Under the pieces are notes generated by a model that worked only from the letters and a program-made list of their open reading frames with translations, did no database searches and was not told the origin of the DNA. Positions 1-43,942 of a DNA stretch of 64,000 nucleotides are shown here, one piece after another (position 1 is the first letter of the stretch; each line of letters begins with the position of its first letter). Made by a program: the position numbers and the translations under genes. Source of the stretch: Pogonophryne albipinna (taxonomy: Eukaryota; Chordata; Actinopteri; Perciformes; Artedidraconidae); assembly GCA_028583405.1 (NCBI GenBank), contig CM053256.1, positions 12,092,954 through 12,156,953 on the forward strand, written 5' to 3'.

Positions 1-2283
1 ATGGGGACAAGAATGTGTGCTTGTTTTCCAGGCGCCTAATTATAAAGCAGAATGTGCTTTAAGCAGCAGCAGGCCACCAGATGAGGAGGAAGACAGGCCA
101 AATCAGGCACTCTCTGTAATTATGCTTCACAGGCACTTGGCACAACGCACAAGACTTCGCACTTCTCAGAGTGGGCACAGGCCAGTGTACAAAGGAGGGG
201 GGCAGCAAGGTTTTTTTCCACTCTGAGCCAACTAATTGCCTCGTTATTCCCCAATAAGTCATTTGGAGTTTTGTTTTTTCTAAGGCTAACACCTTGGACA
301 CATGCACAGCTCACAATCGGAGGACAGAGGATATTAAAGCCAGTCAAGCAACAAACAAGAACAACATAGACAGCTGGGCCTTGTCAGCTTCAATAATAAG
401 AGTCTGAATTATTGGATTAGGAAACAGATGTAGGAACTTTAAGAGTGTCAAACTGTGACACGGGGAATTCACTTTGTAGACTATAAAGGCTTAGTTAACA
501 AAAATGATATGAAAATGTACTGTTCATAATACAATGCAATATGTATGTAAGGTTAAACATAATACATTTGTAGTTTCTGACCTGTGATACACAAGGTCAG
601 TTTTTATGTTATATCTATTTGAAACTTAAATTAAGTTAGCCTATCATAAACTCAATACCATATTTCTATTTTTACAAAATAGTAAGTTAGTAAATAAAAG
701 CCACATTTTTACTGGTACCTACACAGAGGTTACAGTAAAGTGCTTTGAAAAACACATACATTTGTTCACAGGTAATAACTTTTTTTTTCAATAAAATGAA
801 CATGACATTTACAAACAAGTAAGTGATGCTCAAATGAAATGGTTACCAAATGGAATTGCTCATCAAATGTCATATGAATAACAAAATAGATAAATACATT
901 TCAGAAATCAGATTTGTTTTATCATAAGTACAGTAGCTGAGGGAAATGTATATTGTATAGCTTGACCATAATGACTTCCCAATCTCAACACAAAGGAAGT
1001 TACTGTTATTGTTTTGCCCCACATGATCAAGAGGTGGCGCTGTTGATCGAGGTGGGACCATACAGTCTATTGGTGGGACATGATGGCAGTAAGGGAGATA
1101 CTGTTGGGAGGCTATTTAGGGTGCATTGATAGTAAGCTAGGTGTGATGGTGTAATGACTGAGCCAGTTCACTGCAGATCAGCCATGTCATGTGGGACTGG
1201 AAATAATTGAAATACAATTAAATATAAAGTAGTAGTAGTAAAATAAATACAAAAGTAATCAAATATAATTGGCTACAACGTATGATGAAGCAAAGTACAA
1301 ATATATACTTAGTCAGGCATAAAGGCAACACAGTCTCTAACGAACTGCTCCAAAAGTACGTGCAATAATTTATCAAAGTCTAACTTTAAAGGTACTTTTT
1401 TGTAACTTTTCAGATGGTCAGATTGAGTGTGGCGTAAATAATTTAAACCCACAGTGGGACAACAGCTTAAAAAAACATCAACTAAAAATGAATCAAACAA
1501 AGTTGTTTCACAGAAGGTTGTACTGTAATGGCGCTGGTAACTTGTAGATTTGTGATGATCTCAGATGACAAATCTTTAACACATGTGCATGACTCATAAC
1601 ACGTCTACTTTATTAAGTGGATCGAAAGGCTGAACAAGACTGAAAGCTATTTTCTTTTCAAAAGGCAAAGAGTATTATTTTTTGTCCCCCATCAACTGAC
1701 ATATTTGGGTAATGGTGCCAGGACAGAATATATATTTAACCATGCATGTATGTATATAATGAGACACTTATTATTAATAGTATAAATATGGGTCAACAAC
1801 ATAAACATGACCCTAGAGTCTAGACTAAACTCCACCTTTAACCTGATATATAGTGCATCCTTACTTGCAGACAGTATTAAACTGCACTATATTGTGAGGC
1901 GGATTGAAACGAGCGGATAAGTAGTGAGGGTATCTTCAATGGCTGCTGCAGGCTGCAAGTTAACTCGCGACGCTTCCGAGCTCCGCGCGCCGGCCTTGCG
2001 CTGCAATAATGTTGCACGACGAGCCGACGGAGCGTAAAGAAAGTGTCTTCCTGTCGGTGTGTCTGCTGGTGTTGCAGCTGTTTTATCAGTGATACAGCAT
2101 TGATACATACCTGTAGTCGGTGAACATTAACAGTTATATCTACACGTAAACATCAACAGCCACCACACCTAGCAACAGTGTTGTCAGGACGCAGGAAGTG
2201 ACTTGCTAGCTCGCTAACTTAGCCACCTCTGCTAGCTGCAAAGCTCGGCCATTGCTGGCTGCGGCGCTCAGTACTTCTCTTAC
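1..2283. other. jazf1 intron 1 (part) / left flank, no gene seen
   Basis: AT-rich sequence downstream of the jazf1 exon 1 donor on the minus strand. I found no further jazf1 exon here on the minus strand and no convincing coding sequence on the plus strand. The right part (from about 1900) becomes CpG-rich and merges with the jazf1 promoter island. Confidence 0.6.
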
Positions 2284-2560
2284 CGATGTGGTTATCCTCG
2301 ATGTGCACGATGAGCTCGGCCAGAGAGTCGAAGTGAAGTCCACAGCCCCCGAACCTGCAAGCGTTGGAAAAGAAAGAGGCAGCGGCGATGCCTGTCATGG
2401 TCGCTGCTGCATTGGAAATGGGGGCAGCAGCAGCAGCGGGGAGACAGCAGGCGGACAGCGGTGTGAACAGCTGGAGCGGCGGAGCGGCGGGGCGGCGCGG
2501 TGACTTCTCCGGGCTGCGTCAAACCAGCTGGGGAGAGACACCCAGACCGGAAGTAAAGCG
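1900..2560 (-). promoter_or_regulatory. CpG-rich island over the jazf1 first exon
   Basis: CpG density rises sharply between about 1900 and 2560, in contrast with the AT-rich flanks. The island covers the jazf1 start codon and its presumed 5' UTR (minus strand, 2399 to about 2540). It is the likely promoter of jazf1 and could also serve transcripts running rightwards. The exact transcription start cannot be read from the sequence. Confidence 0.6.
2284..2398 (-). CDS. jazf1: JAZF1 zinc-finger protein, first coding exon (partial gene)
   Basis: JAZF1 is a nuclear zinc-finger cofactor that binds the orphan receptor NR2C2/TR4 and is associated with the NuA4/TIP60 complex. Its fusion with SUZ12 is known in endometrial stromal tumours. 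On the minus strand an ATG at 2396-2398 opens 38 codons beginning MTGIAAASFF, which I recognise as the JAZF1 N-terminus, and ends in phase 1 at a GTAAG donor (2283 downwards). It carries the first C2H2-type finger: C14, C19, H32 and H37. The split last codon (G + next exon) fits the Asp expected after the motif NHI. Later exons are outside the window, consistent with the very long first intron of JAZF1 in other vertebrates. It is transcribed away from creb5. Identity is firm; whether this is an a or b paralogue cannot be told. Confidence 0.93.
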
Positions 2561-5500
2561 TCTGACTTTCAGTAGAAAAGCAGAAAGTAATAGAGTATTA
2601 CAATGGATACATACTTGAACTAATTGTGAATTTATATAACTGATTGGTATTTATTTTTAAGTTACCAAATCAAAATATCCCTGCTACTTCTAAAAAAATA
2701 AATAGCTACAGGTTAAGGTTATTACACACCAAAGTATTTTTTTCTAAAATTCTTATTTTTAATGATAGTGTATGGTAGCCTAAGTACCGGTGCGCAATTC
2801 CCAAAGCACTGATCCAGTAAAACTAAGTACCCTTGGATTACTGGATGGGCCTACCATGTACAGGAATGGAGCCTGGAAGTGGCAGGGCCTCCCTGCTCTT
2901 CACCTGCAAAATGTCCTTTTAAAGAGACACCTTCTGACCCCGGAAAATAGCCAGTGACCACAAACAAACATAACACTACTACAAAGAAACTGCAAAGACA
3001 CACAACAATACTACACAATGGGGGCAAAATGACCACAAAGAGACACAACATGACCGTTAAGACACAAAATGAACATGGACAAAACTTCAAAAAGATGCTT
3101 AAACAACTACAAAGACTAAAATAATAGCCTACAATAGTCAACAAATAAACTAACCCATTCATCAATACTAAAATCACTACCTAAATACTGCTACTAGTTA
3201 GTAATACTATGAATTACATGTAGAATATTGTTATTTAATGACAATGTACAGTTTTTGAAAATGTTAAATTATTGTTTTTGTACAGGGCGTAATATCAAAA
3301 TTAATGGATCAACTTTTCTGCTTTAAGTGTTTGTGTTGATTTGAATCCCATCTAAGTCTGGATTTGTGGCCACTAAGCGCCCCAAAATCAAAGAATTAAG
3401 AGATTAGCATGAAGATATACAGTGGCATTGATCACACACTGGAGCAACACGTAGCTGAAAAACATCTCATGGCCACAATGTGGCAGTGTTGGTCAGTAGA
3501 TAAATATCAGTTGTGCTTGCTCTTTCTGTTCTGTAATGAAAAGCCTTCTATCAACCATCCCAAACGTTGGCATGAGTGTTGTTACATGTTGCTAAATGCA
3601 AGTTAAAGTACACATTATACATTTCAAATAGAATTTCTGTCCGATGTTATTTATACATAGGTTTGATACCATAACGGTCACTTGATGCATCATGTGCTGC
3701 AAGGTCATTTTGATTATTTTAGAGGCAAACTATACATTGTGATGTATAAGATGCTCTCACCCCTAGAACAAATTAACAATTTCTGATTTTGATTTATAAT
3801 GGATTGTGTGATGCATGGAATCAATTTAAGTTTTTTCTTTTGTTTTCTGTTTTCAGTGGAAGGGATGGAGTGATGCAATTGGTTGCAAGACAAAGACGGA
3901 TGACTGCACAATGTACACGTAAGACGTAAGAATATATGACAAGTGAAATAGATGTGCCTTTTCTGCATTTATTAGGTGTGCAGTAACTTTTAGTTCTGTT
4001 CTGTTGATGGTGTAGTGGGTCTACATTGGGCCCAACCCGACAAGGCGAGGAAGCGATGGTGAAAATATTTTTGCAGTTTTGCTTGACAACACTGAGGCAT
4101 TACATCACACACGGCCTCTCGTTTAAGGAAGCTGACAGCAATAGTTTAACATGTTGGCATTTGCCACCCTCAGTTATTTATTGATGATTGTGCTTGACGA
4201 GCATAGCTGCAACTAATCATTACTCTTTAATTTGTTTCAGCCCCTAAACGTAGATACGGTAATATATGGGTTGGTGACTTTCTTCAGTAGAGATTTACTG
4301 AATAGGTTGTTTATCGTCAATTTGAAAGTACATGCAGGAAAAGTCACAAATCACAGCTGCTGGTAAGTGATTAAACCCTGTTGCCCTATGTGACCTACAC
4401 AACAAGTTTGAGATAACCAACACGATAATTTTGTTCTCTGTTAGATAGTTACATGCACTCCCACATATAGTAAGGAGGCAGTAGAGAGAGGCACCCAAAT
4501 TCCTCTGGCTTCTGTAATTCAGCATCTAGCAGAGACGTAGTCCAACATCTAGGTCATTTCATTTGAAATAGCACAGTTTATAATATATAATTAAATTGTA
4601 TTGAAAGATGGCAGGAACAGTTTTTCCAGCTCCAAACCATTTTATTTATGAATGGTATTAATTAAACAGAACGTTTTTTCCGGCCAAGGTAAACTATAAC
4701 GGTCACACTACTCCACAAATAAATCCAACAGCTATGTTGTGTTATAAATCATAAGAATCCCATCTTTGTAAATGAAAGGTATAAATGTGTTGTTATTATC
4801 ATCCATTTATTTGACAGTTTTCAAACCCAGCCAGAGAACATTTATAAATGCTTTTACCTATGACTTTAATAATCCAGTATGAACACATACAGAAGCCAAA
4901 TTCAGATGTCAGAAGGAAGAGTGATGCACTTACCCACAAATGCTGAGCACAGAGGGCATCAGCCTACACTGTTATAAATCTAAAGAGCCATCAAACAGGC
5001 AGCACCATTCACCAGCCACCTAATGTAAATGTAACAGGGTTGAGTGTTTGAGTGCAGGAATATCACTGGGGTTATCTACTGGGAACCTCCCAGCACATAT
5101 GTTTTGTTGAATTAGGCTCTCACTACCACCATGTAACTCTACGCTTATGTTTGGCGTCTCGGGACCAGAGTGTGTCCCGCACCATTTTTAAACCTTTGGT
5201 CGTTGTTTCTGGAGATTATATTATAAGGCGGGTAACACAAACTTTTTATGTTTTAACAAATGCATATAGTTCCCTAGTATTAAGTTGAATAAGTTCCAAC
5301 ATAACCACGAGTACGACTCTACATGATTTTGCATTATGGTACGGCTGTTTTGCTGTGTATTGAAGCCACTTTTAGCTGCTATCACCGTACTGCAGAGTAT
5401 GACAATTTAACAAGAGTTCTCTTATTAAGACTTTGATAAACAATGTCAACAATGTCATACTTTGGCAGTAATGTTAGGTCTAAGTGATTTTTAACCATTG

Positions 5501-7780
5501 ACCAACAGTTTAACATTATGTTCTAGTCATTCAGAAAACCTCATGATATCAACAATTACAGTCTACAAATCTGCTGCATCCTTTAGTATAACATTGTGAT
5601 AGTTAGTTAGATAGTTAGTTAGATAGTTAGAGTCTATTGACACATTATACATCAGAACTTCTTATAAATGTAAAATCCTTTATAAAACAGACAGTGTGGA
5701 GATCTAACTGTAGTTTGCAAGTGACATGGAGAATAATTTTAACATGATCAATGTATGCACTTTTACATTTTTGATAAGTAGAGTTGTTTGCCTGAAGTGT
5801 ACGACTGCCACCGTACGTGTGTTGCTGAGGTGTTGAAATATGGAATGGTATGCAGTTATACTGAGTGCCCAACGTTTCCATCCCTGCAGGCACAGTCGTC
5901 TAAGGTGTGGAGCGCAGGAAACAATGTTTACAGTAACATTCCATTTGATTGAACATCCACCCTCTATCTTCAATTGTTTTACAAAGTCAACATTTACTCA
6001 AGATGTTCTATACTTTGTTTACAAATTGAAAACCCATATGACACTTTTGTTATTTAGCCTCCTTCACCTTTTGCACCTTCTGCAACAAAGCATCCTCCCT
6101 GGTGCTAATGCTCCCAAGGTGATCTTACTGAAAAACCTTGCACAAAGGCATAATAATAAAAGGTTAAGTATAATATAGATCAAATCTGCTTTAGTGTGGG
6201 TCACTGACCTCAACTGTATCGGCTCTTTCCAACCTTAATTGTCTGCTCCTCTGGGAGCATAATGTTTGGATTGGTTGGGAAATATATTGGCAATAAAGAG
6301 ACAAAAGGATGTCATAAACGTTGATTAAAGCTCTGGTTAAAAGACAGAGGCGGAGAGGCTCTGAGTTATGAGGGCTTTTCAGACTGCGTTATTGTTTCAG
6401 TGACAGAGCTCTTAGTGCGTCTAGTGGAGTGGTCGCAGGCGAGTGGTAAACATTTCTCAAAGTGTGAGGAGTCATTAATCCCTGAAGCAGAGAACGGCTT
6501 CACTACCGGTGTCTGTGGCCCAAGAAATCACAGCCAGTTGGCACCAGCAGGTCACACAGAGCTCCAACACAAACGCTTTGTACTCCAAAGCTCTTTAAAT
6601 CTCTTTTAATGTGCTGTAGCTAAGGCACATATAAGGAAAGGCAGTGTGGCACTACTATGGGTTTCCCACATTCAATGCATTTGCTCGTGAAGCTTGATGA
6701 TGCATATGACGACAGCAAGATACCCATTTGTGAGACAAATGTTCTTTTTAATTATAAAAAATCAAAACGAAATTAGTTTGTTAGTAAATAGAGATGATTC
6801 ACTGAATAATATATATATTTTTTTCTCTTTAGGCAAGTCATGTCTGAAGTGGGTCATGTGTCAAAAATCAGTTTGAAGACCTTTCTATCCAACAATCTGT
6901 TTCTATCACTTTTGAGTTGACATGTTGCATACTTAAACATTAATTCGTTTTTTATCAAATTAGCACAAAGCATATTGGAAACCATGTAGTAATCCATCTA
7001 TACACATTCCCCAGAGGGCAGGAGGGATGGAGGGAGTTAATAGTAGCCCAGCAGCTCATTTTTGCCTCCGGGCCCCATGGCAGGTTAATCCAGCCATTAC
7101 TGTCAGTGCATTACAGACAGCCACCTGGACATACAGGTGGTTAGTCACCATCGCTTCATATTGCAAACAAGTCCCTACACACATTGACATAATATTGGAG
7201 TTTAACTGAAAGGCAAGTATTGTATCCTTTTTTTTCTCTGTATATAATTAATCCAATAAGGCCAATTCACACTAGATCTTTTTACATGTTACAGTAGTTA
7301 AAGCACAGGTGTAAATAATAAAAATTAATGATGGCTGAATTTAATTTAGCAGCTTCAGTTCCAGGGTCGTATGTGCATGAGGGCTTAGGTCGTTAACTGT
7401 AACACCTGTACTTTGAAAAGTGTTTGTTTGTAGTATAGAACAAAAAGTGCATTTTATTCGCCTCTTAGCAGGACTATCATTTGCTATTTAAATGATTCCA
7501 GTATGCTATTTGACTTAACTTTTTTGTATTTACTATATAGTAAGGCCAGTATTGTATTTAAAATGATGACGTTTTGTGATCTTCATATTTCACTTTGCTT
7601 ATGGGACTGTTCAGAGTTAACAGTTAATGCAGTCCAGATCTCATTTGCATGGTCAGTACTGGAGCTCCATCCTCGCGCCACACCCACTCTGCTCCGGCAC
7701 TGTCGGTCCATGCCTCTGGGTGTGCATTCTGCTAAACTCCGCCCCGCTCGCGCCGCCTCCAAGCGGACCGCAATGATTTA
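2561..7780. other. Intergenic region between jazf1 and creb5
   Basis: About 5.2 kb of AT-rich sequence between the divergent genes. The open frames present are short and show no recognisable similarity. A short tandem repeat lies at 5600-5630. Alternative creb5 first exons or enhancers may be hidden here, but none can be supported from the sequence. Confidence 0.5.
5600..5630. repeat. Short tandem repeat (TAGT/TAGA type)
   Basis: Two and a half copies of a 12-base unit built from TAGTTAGTTAGA. It is a simple repeat with no coding potential. Confidence 0.75.
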
Positions 7781-7799
7781 GAAGTTCAGGAATCCCATG

Positions 7800-7823
7800 T
7801 GACGTCACCCGGGGGTGACGTTA
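7800..7823 (+). promoter_or_regulatory. Twin cAMP-response elements at probable creb5 promoter
   Basis: A perfect CRE palindrome TGACGTCA (7800-7807) is followed nine bases later by a second CRE-like TGACGTTA (7816-7823). A TATA-like TAAATA lies just downstream and a GC-rich stretch just upstream. A good splice donor (TTG|GTAAGTT) lies at 7913/7914. Together these look like a cAMP/ATF-responsive core promoter feeding a noncoding first exon of creb5. CREB/ATF bZIP dimers bind CREs, so autoregulation is possible. This is inferred from motifs and position only. Confidence 0.5.
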
Positions 7824-7864
7824 TGCTTCTCTAAATAGATCGTATTGTAATCTTTTCTCAGTCC

Positions 7865-7913
7865 AACGTGGTTTCTTCTCAGAGACTGCTTCACATTTTT
7901 CTACACTTGTTTG
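7865..7913 (+). other. creb5: Putative creb5 5' UTR exon
   Basis: A short stretch between the TATA-like sequence and a consensus donor at 7914. It has no in-frame start that would be required. It could splice to the acceptor at 12888/12889. The left boundary is a guess and transcript evidence is lacking. Confidence 0.35.
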
Positions 7914-10900
7914 GTAAGTTGAAAACCTCACACCAGCATGCAGAGGACCGTGCACGCGCCCCTGCAGGTTTGTTGTGTTTGTTAAAAACGTTTCTTGTTA
8001 CTTTTTCTCATTTTTTCCCCATGCAACAGCTTGTTTTGTTCTTCGCTTCAGCAGCCCTGCTCTAATTTTATTTTATTTTATAATTGTTTCTCAATTCATG
8101 AATGCTTGCAAGTGTAAGAGGGAATAGATCATGTAGGTTTTGTGAGAGTAGGTGCATTGTCATCTCACTTGGCTGTCCGTGCGTCGGCCTGTCTGTTGAC
8201 TGTTGTGGAAGTTGAACGCGGAGTCAAGTGCCGCTGCTGCTGCTGCTCGCTGGCAGGTATAGCAGCGGGGACCAGTCTGCAGGAATTTGTCCGACTGAAA
8301 ACAAGCGAATGTCATTGCAACGGATGGTTTCATTGCATTTCACAGCAATTTGGCTCGTCTTATAGATTTTCTATTTGCTCCATAGCACTAAAGCTGGTTC
8401 CCTGCATCACTGCCTTGCGGTCCCATCTCGGGATACGCAGAGCCGGTGTTGGTCCCGGACTGAACGCGCTGCAGCTCATCAGTGATCGTCCGGAAAATGA
8501 TTGCTGTCATGCCGGTTAAAAAGAAATATAGTAATGCTCCTGGTCCCGTGAAATGTACGTTCCATTTTTTGTCTTAAACAGCAATGTGACCAACATTACG
8601 TCATTCTGCAGGCCAGTCGATATTTGATTAACCGCTGAGATGTTGAGGGTTACTTTCAGGAAGGTTGTGCTGACGAGGCGCGCTTTGTACGGCTTGGGGG
8701 GGAAAGAAAGATGTTTTAATCATTTGATTACTCTCCGCTGTCATTATGTTTATGTGACAACACTATCAATAACCACTTTTTTCTCATACACGCTGTTTTA
8801 GATTAATGTGACGGATGCCGGATTTATTGTGTCCCCTTTTAATTGGCTGTGTAAATAGCAGCTGATACGTTTCAGGATGATGTTAATAATAATTCGGATA
8901 ATTTCATTTTTGGACTAAGATAGAGTTTTATTTGTCTCCTTAAAATGCTTTTAAAAACATGCACATAATGTTATGCTCGTTGACTTCTATAATTTAAATT
9001 AAAGTTTTTATGTAAGCAACCATTTGAGGAAAACTTTGGAAGATATGGTTTCTCACCTTTTCCAATTCTTTGTTGCAAAAGGGAATACAAAAACGTTGGA
9101 GAATCAAAACATTTTTACCTTAATGAAAATAATAGCCTACATAACATATATTTTTATTTGTATAAGAATATTTTAGTAATATTCTGCTGAAGTGAAAAGT
9201 CAAGTAAGAACGTTAAACATACAACTCTGAATAATTACATAAATACATCAAAAACAGCAAGGACTCTAGTCAGTGACAATAACCATATCTTTGGTTATTT
9301 GGTAACCTTGATGCAGATCTAATTCTTCACATATTTTACACAATGCTCAGCTTGATTGCAGTGCAGCGGCTCATTGCAGTAATGAAATGTGACCTTTATT
9401 TGTTGATGGGTGCTGCTTGTGCTCAAGGTGAAACATTCCTCTGGTGAGGATTATACTAATGTAGAAATAGGTCGGATGACAAAAATCACAACAACCGTCA
9501 AGAGTTTTTGTCACATACGTCTCACCTTTGAAAAACTGTTGCTCATTTATTATAAGGTTGACTCGTACACCTTCTAATCATTTCATTCTGGGACTTTTTT
9601 CCTTTATTCTAGTGATGGTATAAAGAGAAATAGCGTGAGCGAACACTGCCCACTGAGGGGTTTCTTTGCATTTGTTACGAGTTTACATGTTGTGAAACAG
9701 ACCAGTAATTGATAGGTATTTAGGTCTACATCACATCAGTCTTTTTTGGCATGCATTCACTCTAAGAGCAGGAGTTCAGGGCAGACATTGTCTAAGGAGG
9801 CCAAGTTCCCTGCCTCAGGGTTTGCCGTGATCCTACCTTGAACTTGTGCTGTCAAAGGCCCAGGCTATGGGGAGCTGGAGATTTGAATTGCTGTGCATGT
9901 TTGTGCTTGCTTTAACCCCATATGCCTTTGCACCCCAACTCCTCTTTTCCTCACCATATTGTTTAAATTCTAATAAGCGGCATACCTGGAGAATTCCTCC
10001 CCAGCTTCTCTTGAAATTGAACGCCAGGCCCTAATCCTTCCCCTCGCACACATCAGGATATAGTTAATGTAAAGTGTAACCAAATTTCCTCTGCTAAACT
10101 AAAACATCTATATCAAATGAGAGCCAAGTGCTCTTCCAAGGAAAGGGGCGTTGAGTACTGATCATTTTAAGTGTGAAAGCTATTGGATAATTCACACAGG
10201 CATTCACAGAATTCATGTTTAAGAGTTTTATGCGTCATATGGTTCAAATTTCCTGAAAGTTATAAAATGACTCTCCTTTTAGAAACAGAAAGGTAAAAGT
10301 TAAACCTTTGCATGTGTTTTCATCGTAATTGATACTTTGTTTCCTTTTTTTCTTATTAATGCTTTCTGGTGACGTCAGTTTTATTTGCGATTCATTGTAG
10401 AGTTTTAGATTTAAGTCGTACAGGTGTACAGGAAAAAGCCGGAAAATGACTGCGGCAACCAGAGTTTCACAAACATCTGAAAGTTCGATGTAACTGTATT
10501 TCAAATACAAATGTGACCTAAAGTGTAGAGAACATCTTTGACATGTCCATCGGCTTTTTGAAGCAGTTGTTCTTCATTCGTACTTCCATCCTCGGTCCAG
10601 CTTAAGTTCAGAGTTAGGATCAGCAGTGTTAGTCATGTTTGTTGTGTCAAAGGAAACCAGGTGAGTTTTCAGGGGCCCTGCAGTAGTGAACTGGTGACAG
10701 AAAGAGAGAGCAGGGCTCATTGCTCTCTGACAGAGAGACCCTGTCCAGACCCTGTTCTGCAGGCTCGCTCATGAATACAGCTTGTTAGGAAAACAGCACT
10801 GCTTAGCATAACACAATATTTTAGTGTTTTGACTATGCTTGAGGAAATAGTCTGTACCCGTGAAAAAGACACACATGTACATAGTGTATGAAGGTATTCA

Positions 10901-12888
10901 TGCTTGACACGTGATGCTTGGCCCTGACTTGGATTTCGGATGCGTTTTTGTGAATTGATAGAGGAGAATAAACTATGTGTTGCATGTGTGTGATAAACAA
11001 TTGAGCTGTAGGGTACTGCAACTAGTTTGTTATCAAAAACATACATGATGAAAAACCTTATAAGGATGTTAAAATGACTGCCCTAACAGACATATTTGAA
11101 ACGTTTGTTGGGATGGGATTAGATCAGTGTAACATGAGGGAGACTGAGAAAAAAGGAAACAGCAGAAAAAAGAGACGATGCATTGTGGGCCGTCAATTCT
11201 TTATCCGCAAACGTCTTCAATTTGCTTCACTTTTTTGGTGTCATAGTCATAGATGTTTTTGTCCTCCTACATGCTTTCATAATTCAAGACTGTATACCCT
11301 CTTTAGAGTACAATGTGCTTCTCCAGACACCCTGGATGTTCACTTGTCTCAGTGCGGCTTTGGTCACTCCTCACATGGATCTTTTTGTGCAGAGTTTGAA
11401 TGTCTATTCCCAGTTTGGAAACCAAACGACCTGCATGTTCAGAATTAAGAAACTTCTTGCTAATGATAAACGCACTGGCTTGAAGATAAATATGCTCCCC
11501 TGTGGCTTGTGATTATTAAAGACTACCTTAATACTTGTGATCACTAAACATCTGTCAGTAAGTGCCTAACATCTGTAGTCCTGGCATGTATTGACCTCTC
11601 AGAGGTTGTTTGTGTTTGACAGCGATGAGAATAATTGTAGTACACTGCATCGTGCTGAACGATAAGACTTTGAACAAATAAATACATAAAATAGCCACAG
11701 TAGCCAGCAGTCATCAAACATGATATTGAAGTAAAGGTAAAGGGATAAAGCCCCCAAAAATATTTATATACGTTAATGTTAAGGAGTTTTATATTACGAT
11801 TTTCCTTATGTAAATAATTCACCTAAACTTGCATCGATGTTTAATGTTTACTACAAACACAATGCAGTCCGTATTAAAAAATGATTAGGTTCCTCAACCA
11901 GTTACTGTATATATTGGTTACCTTTTTTAATAAATGTATGCTTTTTATAAATATAATAGTAGAATAAGATTTCTAGATTTCTTTCTAGACTATTTGCTGG
12001 GTCAATTCGAAGTTGTTGGAAATGTTATTGGTTTAAATATTCTAATGTGAGTGGGGCATCAAATACATTCAATGATTAGAGTGCACATGGAGGCCTTTAA
12101 AGACTTTATCATTTGTTGTTGCTCTTGGTTTGATCTTGAGAAGCTTATAAAATGCACTTGTTTTTTTCTGGTCTTTTCTCTCTTTCATCCTGTCATAAAT
12201 ATAGTCTATAATAGAGCTGTTTTCATATATCTTTGAAGCTGTATATGATTAAGTTTCTTTAGTTTAACTGTGACACGATATTAAAGAATTTGTTGGCCTT
12301 TAATATTTATGTGACTCTGGTATCATTTTGTATTTTTTGAACAGAGCACAGATACGTGCGAGGCACTCCTCCTTTCTGGGAAAGTGGGTCCTCTTTTTCA
12401 CTCTAAATTCTTAAAGTAGCTCAAATTGTTACCGAATCCATTGCACATCTGACATGATGCGTGGCTGTGGCAGTGGTGTATTGAGCAAATGCTTATAGAG
12501 CACAGATTTGTCAGTAGGTGGAAAGTAAACGAGTAGTTGTAGCTGTCAGACCAGCGCAATGTGTTAGGCTAGATTCTTTCACTTTGTGGTGAAAATAAAC
12601 ATTTGAACACACTTAGTTGAAACTGTGATTTCTACATGGTGCTGGTGTTTGATTGCTAATTTCACACTTGGTCTATCATTTCATTATTGGGATTTTTGTG
12701 TTTGTAAGAAAATAAACAAATTATTTACGTATGTTAGGCTGATTGCTTTCTTATTGAATCCAGTGTATTTTTTGTTCCATTATTAGCGTGAAACAATGAG
12801 TGTACATTTCCCCCCTTGATGCTCGCAGGGGAAATTCAAGTCATTAAATGTTTCGCTTTGCTTTCTCCTTTTGTCTGTTTTTTTGTAG
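7914..12888 (+). other. Presumed creb5 5' intron, nothing certain inside
   Basis: About 5 kb between the putative first exon and the first coding exon. GC content is raised near 8130-8570, where an alternative first exon could lie. The remainder is AT-rich and I see no coding exon. Confidence 0.4.
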
Positions 12889-12912
12889 TTTTATGAGAAG
12901 GTGGGCAGAGTG

Positions 12913-42978
<30,066 letters not shown>

Positions 42979-43845
42979 GGACAAGACAGACTATAAACCC
43001 GGCCCAAACTCCCCCTACTCCCCTGCTTTCTGAGGGGGACCAGCTGCAAATGCTGAACCCCCCATCTTCCTCCATCAAGAAAAACCTCAAAGGCCTGTGA
43101 GGCTGTTCTTTATACAGTAGCTGCAGTATGTATTTTTATAGACCCACCCTATTAACGCATACATGTTCAACGGTTTGTTGCTCCTTTTTTTTACTCTCTC
43201 TTTTTGTTGTGCTTTTAGCAAAAAGGATGTTTTGCTAATCCCATGCAGTGTTTGACTTCTCTGTTGTGTAATGGTATACAAAGGACCACGGTGGTAATGT
43301 AACCAGAGGGCAGAGGCCTCAGACTGTCCTCTCTATTAGCAGACCTTACATCTCTGTAAGCCTGATGGACTGAAAGATAAGTTAAATCATTCTCTGAATA
43401 TCAGTCATGGACAGTATGTTAAAAGTATGCAACAGACACTAAGTGAGTGGGATGTGGCTGCCTTTTAAAGTTGTCTTTTGAATCCAAGTCAAACTGTCTC
43501 CATGATGTCTTGGAGACAGGAATATGCAAGCAAGTGTAATGATATTTTCTCTCCTAGAAAAGTATATGACTGTTAAACCTTTTCCCTGTCAGTGGTATTC
43601 TTAAAGAGTGTCATAAAATACAAGCCCAACAGTGAAAACATGATCAAATGTTAGCAATACATCCCAGTATTGATCATCTTCTCTACTGTATGTCCACATT
43701 ATGATCAGCATGGCCAAGCCACTCTGGTCCCCAGGACATACGATGCTGTTACAGATACAGAACTGTACACTGTGATACCAGTGAGGCAGCTAGGAGTTGA
43801 AACACACTCCTTCAGGACCAACTGAAGCTTTAACTATTGAGGCCT

Positions 43846-43848
<3 letters not shown>

Positions 43849-43941
<93 letters not shown>
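43849..43941 (+). repeat. (TG)n microsatellite in creb5 3' UTR
   Basis: About 46 uninterrupted TG units. Confidence 0.97.

Positions 43942-43942
<1 letters not shown>

Noticed and set aside
1020..1045. CTCF-like AGGTGGCGC near 1035
   Set aside because: Only 11 of 14 consensus positions match, including three mismatches in the left half; too weak to call.
8142..8578. 125-codon frame and a short MIAVMPVKKK frame near 8497 considered as an alternative creb5 start exon
   Set aside because: No good donor ends either frame in the phase needed for the exon at 12889, and the peptides do not resemble any CREB5 N-terminus I know.
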